64,000 bases of DNA. Source: Saccharopolyspora shandongensis (GTDB lineage: Bacteria; Actinomycetota; Actinomycetes; Mycobacteriales; Pseudonocardiaceae). The notes below the pieces were generated by a model, which saw nothing but the letters and a program-made list of their open reading frames with translations, had not been told where the DNA came from and ran no database searches. The translations under genes were made by a program, and so were the position numbers. Below are positions 59,521 to 64,000 of the stretch, piece by piece. How positions within the stretch are numbered: the first letter of the stretch is position 1; each line of letters begins with the position of its first letter. The stretch lies in assembly GCF_900106995.1 (NCBI RefSeq), contig NZ_FNOK01000044.1, positions 1-64,000 of the forward strand, written 5' to 3'.

Positions 59521-59982
59521 CTCCCGCTGCCGATGCCACTTCTGCATCAGCTCAGGGATCTCGGCGCGGAGGAACTCGAAGAACCGACGGGTCTCGTCCA
59601 GGCGCCTCCCGGGCCCCGATTCCGCGCCGACCGCGGCCACGCCTTCGGCGAGGGTCCGCTCCCAGCCGAGCAGCTCCGCGTCGCGCTCGATGATGCTCGT
59701 GTACCAGACGTCGTCGAGCACCCGGTAGTGATCGCGCCGCTCGCCGGGACCTCGCTCCCGCACCACCAGCTTGACCTGCGCCAGGTAGCGGACCGCGCCG
59801 GAGACCGCCGCCGGGCTCACGTCCAGCACCTCGGCGAGCTCGCTCGCCGTCCGCCGCCCCTCGTCGGCGACCAGCAGGCTCGCGAACACCCGCGCCGCCA
59901 TGCGCGGGAAGCCGGCGCCGGTCAGGTCCAGGGCGAACCGCTCGACGAACCGCAGGACCTCGTCGCCCGCGCGTTCTGCCAT
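59515..59982 (-). CDS. GbsR/MarR-family regulator, 155 aa
   Basis: RFALDLTGAGFPRMAARVFASLLVADEGRRTASELAEVLDVSPAAVSGAVRYLAQVKLVVRERGPGERRDHYRV is a winged helix of the GbsR/MarR type. The C-terminal helices may sense a ligand or mediate dimerisation. The ATG at 59982 has GAGG 8 nt upstream; a GTG at 60012 is the longer alternative. It is divergent from the tandem methyltransferase, with a near-perfect 18-bp palindrome between them. Confidence 0.87.
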   Translation of the reverse strand: MAERAGDEVLRFVERFALDLTGAGFPRMAARVFASLLVADEGRRTASELAEVLDVSPAAVSGAVRYLAQVKLVVRERGPGERRDHYRVLDDVWYTSIIERDAELLGWERTLAEGVAAVGAESGPGRRLDETRRFFEFLRAEIPELMQKWHRQRES

Positions 59983-60037
59983 GTCCTCATCCTCAGCAGC
60001 CGTGTCGATCACTCGAACATTTTAAACGTTTTCTTTA

Positions 60038-60055
60038 TTTCACGAATTTGTGAAA
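60038..60055. promoter_or_regulatory. MarR operator candidate
   Basis: TTTCACGAATTTGTGAAA is a palindrome with mismatches only at one symmetric pair. It lies in unusually A/T-rich DNA between the divergent genes, next to AAACGTTT (60024-60031). Confidence 0.65.
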
Positions 60056-60074
60056 CAAGTGTAACTTGAGCCAC

Positions 60075-61703
60075 GTGACCGAACAGATCCGGTTTACCGG
60101 CGCTCAGCAGACGCTCCTCGGCCCCCTCTACGCCCGGGCCATGGACAACCGCAGGCCCGATCCGGTGCTCGGCGACGAGACGGCGGACCGGCTGCTCGAC
60201 CGCATCGACTTCGACTTCCGCAGGCTGTTGAGCTCGGGAGACCAACTGGCGGTGATCCTGCGAGCCAAGCAGCTCGACGACTGGGCGGCGAGCTACCTCG
60301 CCGAGCACCCCGACGCGGTGGTTCTGCACCTGGCGTGCGGCCTGGACAGCCGGGCGTTCCGGCTCACCGTGCCCGCCGACGTGCGCTGGTACGACATCGA
60401 CATGCCCGACGTGATCGAGCTGCGAAACCGCCTCTACCCGCAGGCCCCGGCGAACTACCGCACGATCGCGGCATCGGTGACCGACCGCTACTGGCTCGAC
60501 GAGATCCCGACCGGGCGGCCGACGCTGGTCATCGCCGAGGGCCTGACGATGTACCTGACCGAGGCGGACGGCATCGACCTGCTGCGCCGACTGGTCGAGC
60601 GCTTCGAGATCGGCGAGATGATCTTCGACGCGGTGTTGCCGTGGACCGTGCGGGCCGCGCGCTTCTCCGGGTTCCTGCAGCGAACGGGCGCCTCCTTCCA
60701 CTGGGGCATCGGCGATCCCCGCGCCCTCGAACTGCGCGTGCCCGGCCTCCGGCTGCAGCGGGAACTGCCGATGATGGACCTGCCGAGCGTGGCGAAGATG
60801 GACGCGGCCAACCGCACGATCGCGAAGTTCATGAACGCCATCCCGCCGCTGCGCAAGGCCATGCGACTGCTGCACTACAGCTTCGAGCACCGGCAGCGCG
60901 AGAAGGTCGAGCTGACCGGCGCGCAGGCGACGATGCTCGCCACGCTCTACCTGCGTGCGCTGGACAACCGTTCGGCGGACCCGATGCTCGGCGACCGGTA
61001 CTCCGACGAGGCCGTTCAGCGCATCGACTTCGACTTCGGCAAGTTCAAGTTGGGCGCGCACAACGCCGGTTCGGTGGCGATGCGCGCCAAGGCGCTGGAT
61101 CGCTGGGTCGAGGAGGCCCTGCGGCCCGGCATGGCGGTCCTGCACCTGGGTTGCGGCCTGGACAGCCGCTTCGAGCGGATCAACCCGCCGGAGAGCGTCG
61201 AGTGGTACGACATCGACCAGCCCGACGTCATCGAGCTGCGTCGACGCCTATTCCCGGAACGCCCGCACCACCACACCATCGCCTCGTCGGTGACCGCACC
61301 CGACCTGCTCGACGACATCCCCGGCGACCGGCCGGTCCTGGTGGTCGCCGAAGGGCTCACGATGTACCTGTCCGAAGTGGACGGCCTGGCGCTGCTGCGC
61401 CGCATCACCGGGCACTTCCCCAGCGGAGAGCTGATCTTCGACGCCTTCAGCGGCCTGGGGGTCCGGGTGTCCAACCGGTTCAACCCCGCGGTGGTCCACG
61501 CCGGAGCGCGCCTGCACTGGGGCATCGACGAGCCGCGAGCGCTGGAATCCAGCGTGCCCGGGCTGCGGTTCGTCACCGAGTGGTCGTTCACCGATGCTCC
61601 GGAACTCGACAGGTATCCACTACCGGCGCGCGCCGCCATCCGCGCGTCCGGGCGCATCACCGCGATGCGGCGGATGGGCCGGATGCTCCGCTACCGCTTC
61701 TGA
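60075..61703 (+). CDS. Tandem-duplicated LCMT/PPM1-type methyltransferase, 542 aa
   Basis: Two complete class I SAM-dependent methyltransferase copies lie head to tail. Copy 1 (about residues 1-270) has FTGAQQTLLGPLYARAMDN, VLHLACGLDSRAFR and WYDIDMPDVIELRNRLYP. Copy 2 (about 272-542) has LTGAQATMLATLYLRALDN, VLHLGCGLDSRFER and WYDIDQPDVIELRRRLFP. Both share EGLTMYL and HWGI(G/D). The family (leucine carboxyl methyltransferase-like, common near polyketide genes) normally has one copy of about 280 aa. Both SAM-binding motifs look intact. GTG at 60075 or TTG at 60066 is the start. Confidence 0.88.
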   Translation: MTEQIRFTGAQQTLLGPLYARAMDNRRPDPVLGDETADRLLDRIDFDFRRLLSSGDQLAVILRAKQLDDWAASYLAEHPDAVVLHLACGLDSRAFRLTVPADVRWYDIDMPDVIELRNRLYPQAPANYRTIAASVTDRYWLDEIPTGRPTLVIAEGLTMYLTEADGIDLLRRLVERFEIGEMIFDAVLPWTVRAARFSGFLQRTGASFHWGIGDPRALELRVPGLRLQRELPMMDLPSVAKMDAANRTIAKFMNAIPPLRKAMRLLHYSFEHRQREKVELTGAQATMLATLYLRALDNRSADPMLGDRYSDEAVQRIDFDFGKFKLGAHNAGSVAMRAKALDRWVEEALRPGMAVLHLGCGLDSRFERINPPESVEWYDIDQPDVIELRRRLFPERPHHHTIASSVTAPDLLDDIPGDRPVLVVAEGLTMYLSEVDGLALLRRITGHFPSGELIFDAFSGLGVRVSNRFNPAVVHAGARLHWGIDEPRALESSVPGLRFVTEWSFTDAPELDRYPLPARAAIRASGRITAMRRMGRMLRYRF

Positions 61704-61919
61704 CTCGGCAGACCGGCCAGCGCCGGTCGGTTGCCGGGTGCCCTCGGCGGGAAACCCGATGGCATCGAGTTCCCGTCGGCGATCACGGGATCCACGAGTT
61801 CGCGGCGGCGGCTCCGGTGTCGTGCGACAGCGCACGCCCGCCGCCGACAACGCCCGGGCTTGTCGTGGGGCGGCGGGCCGTCCGCTGCCGTGGCACGGTT
61901 TCGCCAGGAGGTGGTTGCG

Positions 61920-62270
61920 ATGATCAACGGTGCGCACTTGCTGCTGTTCAGCCGGGACGCCGAACGGGACCGGGCGTTCCTCCGCGACGTGCTCGGGTTC
62001 GACGCCGTCGACGCCGGGGATGGGTGGCTGATCTTCGGGCTGCCGCCCGCGGAACTCGCCACCCATCCCACCCAGGGTGAGCCCACCTGCGAGCTCTACC
62101 TGATGTGCGACGACATCGCGGTCACCATCGGCGAGCTGCAGGAGAGCGGCGTCGAGATCACCCGCCCCGTCAGCAACGAAGGCTGGGGGCTGCTCACCGC
62201 GCTCCGCCTGCCCAGCGGCGCCGAGATCGGGCTCTACGAACCCAAGCACCCCCGGCCGGCCGGGATGTAG
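61920..62270 (+). CDS. VOC-family protein, 116 aa
   Basis: MINGAHLLLFSRDAERDRAFLRDVLGFDAVDAGDGWLIFGLPPAE and YLMCDDIAVTIGELQESGVEI ... GLLTALRLPSGAEIGLYEP form a single glyoxalase-fold domain with His6 and the late Glu as likely metal ligands. AGGAGG precedes the ATG. The last 37 bp overlap the 3' end of the convergent YVTN propeller gene, so the two mRNAs are complementary there. Confidence 0.85.
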   Translation: MINGAHLLLFSRDAERDRAFLRDVLGFDAVDAGDGWLIFGLPPAELATHPTQGEPTCELYLMCDDIAVTIGELQESGVEITRPVSNEGWGLLTALRLPSGAEIGLYEPKHPRPAGM

Positions 62271-63259
62271 GCGAGGCCGTGCGCGCCGGGCTCGCCACGC
62301 CGTTCGATCGGCAGGGTCGCCAGCGTGCTCTGGGTTTCGAGATCGACGACGGAGACCGTCGAAGACGCGACGGCGGACACGTAGGCGCGCGTGCCGTCGG
62401 GCGAGGACGCGATGGTGAGCGGGAAGCTGCCGACATCGACACCGCCGAGCGGCTCGTAGGTGCCCGCCGCGTAGCTCAGCAGCTGCCCCGCTTGCTTCCG
62501 GATGAGGGCCGGGTCGCCGTCGAACCGGAGCCCGCCGACGAGCAGCGTGCCGGTGCTGGTGATGTGGACCGCGAGCACGGGCTCCTCGGTGCGGATCGTC
62601 CGGACGATGTCGTTGGTCTCGGTGTCGATCACCTCGATGGCGGTCGGGGCGTCGGGGGTCCCGGCCTTCGGCGTGGCCACGCAAACGTGCTTGCCATCGG
62701 GGGTGACGGCGATCCCTTCGCTGCCCGCCACCGGCACCTTGCGCAGCAGCCGACCGGCCTCGAGGTCGACCGCCGAGACGAACGGGGCCTCCTTGTTGCT
62801 GGCGTAGCCGCGACGCCCGTCCGGCGTGATCACGAACCAGTGCGGGCCCGGTGCCTCGGTGTCGATGCGGCCGATCTGCTTGCGGGTCTCCGTGTCGAGC
62901 ACGACCACGCCGCCCGGCCCGGCAGGCCCGGCCTCGACGCTGACGTACAGCCGCCGGTTCTCGGCGTCCAGCGCCAGGCCGTGCGGGCCGTGCTCCGGCG
63001 AGAGGTCGATGACCTCGATGATCTCGCGCTCATCGGCATCGATGACCACCACCTCGTGCGCCTGGCCGGTGTTCGCGCCGTAGTAGCCCGAGCGATAGGC
63101 GATCGTGCAGTACAGGACCCGGTGCTCGGGGTCGAAGCAGAGCTCGTGCGGTTCAGAAGGCAGTTCGAGGGTTTCGAGCGGCTGGTGGGTGATCGCGTCG
63201 TAGAAGCTCACGGTGGGGCCGCTCTGGCTGACCACTGCCAGCACGTCGCCGGTCTGCAT
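62234..63259 (-). CDS. YVTN-type beta-propeller protein, 341 aa
   Basis: Repeats of the form (L/V)YVSVEAG... VVVLDTETRKQIGRIDT, IAVTPDGKHVCVATP... IEVIDTETNDIVRTIRT and SPDGTRAYVSAVASSTVSVVDLETQSTLATL indicate a seven-bladed YVTN/cytochrome-cd1-like propeller. There is no signal peptide and no heme motif, so it is probably a cytosolic lactonase-like or binding protein. GAGGAGA precedes the ATG. It is divergent from a LysR regulator, which may control it. Confidence 0.83.
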   Translation of the reverse strand: MQTGDVLAVVSQSGPTVSFYDAITHQPLETLELPSEPHELCFDPEHRVLYCTIAYRSGYYGANTGQAHEVVVIDADEREIIEVIDLSPEHGPHGLALDAENRRLYVSVEAGPAGPGGVVVLDTETRKQIGRIDTEAPGPHWFVITPDGRRGYASNKEAPFVSAVDLEAGRLLRKVPVAGSEGIAVTPDGKHVCVATPKAGTPDAPTAIEVIDTETNDIVRTIRTEEPVLAVHITSTGTLLVGGLRFDGDPALIRKQAGQLLSYAAGTYEPLGGVDVGSFPLTIASSPDGTRAYVSAVASSTVSVVDLETQSTLATLPIERRGEPGAHGLAYIPAGRGCLGS

Positions 63260-63437
63260 GGTCGGTTCTCCTCAGGTCGAAAGGTTCCCGCCGGTGCGGG
63301 ATCATCTCCACCTTGGGCCGGAAATATCGTTGCCGCGATGGCAAAGCCGGCACGCAATACTTGCTCCGCGCGTAATACTGCTGGTGGCCAACATCCTTCG
63401 CGGCAGCTGTGACCGACATCATAATGGAGTTCCAATT

Positions 63438-63450
63438 GTCCATAATGGAC
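63438..63450. promoter_or_regulatory. GTCCAT-A-ATGGAC palindrome over the LysR start codon
   Basis: A perfect 13-bp inverted repeat including the ATG at 63445. A related ATAATGGA lies 22 bp upstream. It could be an autoregulatory LysR site. Confidence 0.5.
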
Positions 63451-64000
63451 TTAAATCTGCTGGTGGCACTGGATGCCCTGCTGCACGAGCAAAGCGTGAC
63501 GCGCGCAGCGGAACAGCTGCAGACCTCGCCCGCGGCCATGAGCCGGACGCTCGGCAGGATCCGCCGCGTCCTGCACGATCCGATCCTGGTGCGCGCCGGT
63601 CAGGGCATGGTCATGACGCCGTTCGCCGCAGCGATGCGCGACGGCGTGCATTCCGTCATCGAGCAATCGCGCACGCTGCTCAGCCGCGGCGCGGCTTTCG
63701 ACCCCGCCTCGCTGTCCCGCACCTTCACCTTGCAGACGAGCGATCTCCTGATCGACGCGCTGACGCCCGGACTGCTCGCGGCGACCGGGAACGACGCGCC
63801 GGGAGTGACGCTGCGGTTCGCCTCCGAAGCCGTCGAGGACACCCGCGCCCTGCGCGACGGCCTGATCGATGTCGAGCTCGGGGTGCTCAAACACCTCGAT
63901 CCGGAGACCCGCACGGCACCGTTGGCGTCACTGCGGTTGGTCGGCGCGGTTCGCTCCGAACATCCGCTGGCTCGCGACCGGGTCACACCGCAGCGATTCG
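63445..64000 (+). CDS. LysR-family regulator, 3' end outside the window
   Basis: The visible 185 residues start MDLNLLVALDALLHEQSVTRAAEQLQTSPAAMSRTLGRIRRVLHDPILVRAG, a typical LysR winged helix, followed by the beginning of the substrate-binding domain (FTLQTSDLLIDALTPGLLAA). No stop codon is reached. An in-frame ATG at 63424 is an alternative start; neither has a well-spaced Shine-Dalgarno. It is divergent from the YVTN propeller gene. Ligand unknown. Confidence 0.85.
   Translation, partial: MDLNLLVALDALLHEQSVTRAAEQLQTSPAAMSRTLGRIRRVLHDPILVRAGQGMVMTPFAAAMRDGVHSVIEQSRTLLSRGAAFDPASLSRTFTLQTSDLLIDALTPGLLAATGNDAPGVTLRFASEAVEDTRALRDGLIDVELGVLKHLDPETRTAPLASLRLVGAVRSEHPLARDRVTPQRF

Overview
The window is about 70% GC, uses many GTG starts, and carries actinobacterial families (DUF3017, DUF4177, DUF5336, F420-type oxidoreductase, DnaE2/ImuB, an SSI-type protease inhibitor). 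It looks like the chromosome of a Pseudonocardiales actinomycete, with Saccharopolyspora or a close relative as the best guess. The block M23 peptidase - sucC - sucD - DUF5336 - PerM-like - purN - purH (47.9-58.8 kb) has the same order as Mycobacterium tuberculosis Rv0950c-Rv0957 as I recall it, so that part is core genome. No IS element, prophage or CRISPR array was seen.

Layout: 0-2.5 kb holds a hypothetical gene, a DoxX membrane protein and a two-headed MerR regulator. 1.8-6.7 kb is a nucleoside salvage module: secreted HAD phosphatase, ribokinase, nucleoside hydrolase and GntR regulator on the minus strand, divergent from adenosine deaminase. 6.8-8.3 kb is a BNR-propeller protein overlapping a MoaD/ThiS-type protein. 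8.4-15.4 kb is a dense island of small secreted proteins: four related Cys-pair Gly/acidic proteins, two N/Q-rich proteins, a subtilisin-inhibitor homologue, a ricin-type lectin-like protein and a HEAGH metallopeptidase. tRNA-Val(GAC) follows.

15.7-24.4 kb is mixed housekeeping (icd, an F420-type oxidoreductase with a divergent TetR, a quinone-oxidoreductase-like gene with a divergent TetR). 24.5-30.7 kb is a phosphonate uptake and catabolism operon (FAD oxidoreductase, PhnX-like hydrolase, phnD, phnC, fused phnE) behind a GntR regulator, with a PHO-box-like element. 30.7-34.1 kb holds DUF3017, folD and two transporters. 34.4-37 kb is a large multidomain protein ending in a TNT NADase toxin domain. 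37-41 kb holds small enzymes, a frameshifted methyltransferase and a truncated reductive-aminase-like gene.

41.6-47.6 kb is the SOS mutagenesis cassette imuA'-imuB-dnaE2 with three LexA-type boxes. 47.9-58.8 kb is the conserved pur/suc block; purN appears to start at a CTG codon. 58.9-59.5 kb is a decayed WYL-type regulator. 59.5-64 kb holds a MarR regulator divergent from a tandem-duplicated LCMT-type methyltransferase, a VOC protein, a YVTN propeller protein and the 5' part of a LysR gene cut by the window end.

The most promising little-described material is the small secreted-protein island (8.4-14.2 kb), the TNT-domain polyprotein, and the head-to-tail methyltransferase fusion. All functions are read from sequence motifs and memory of families; no database search was run.
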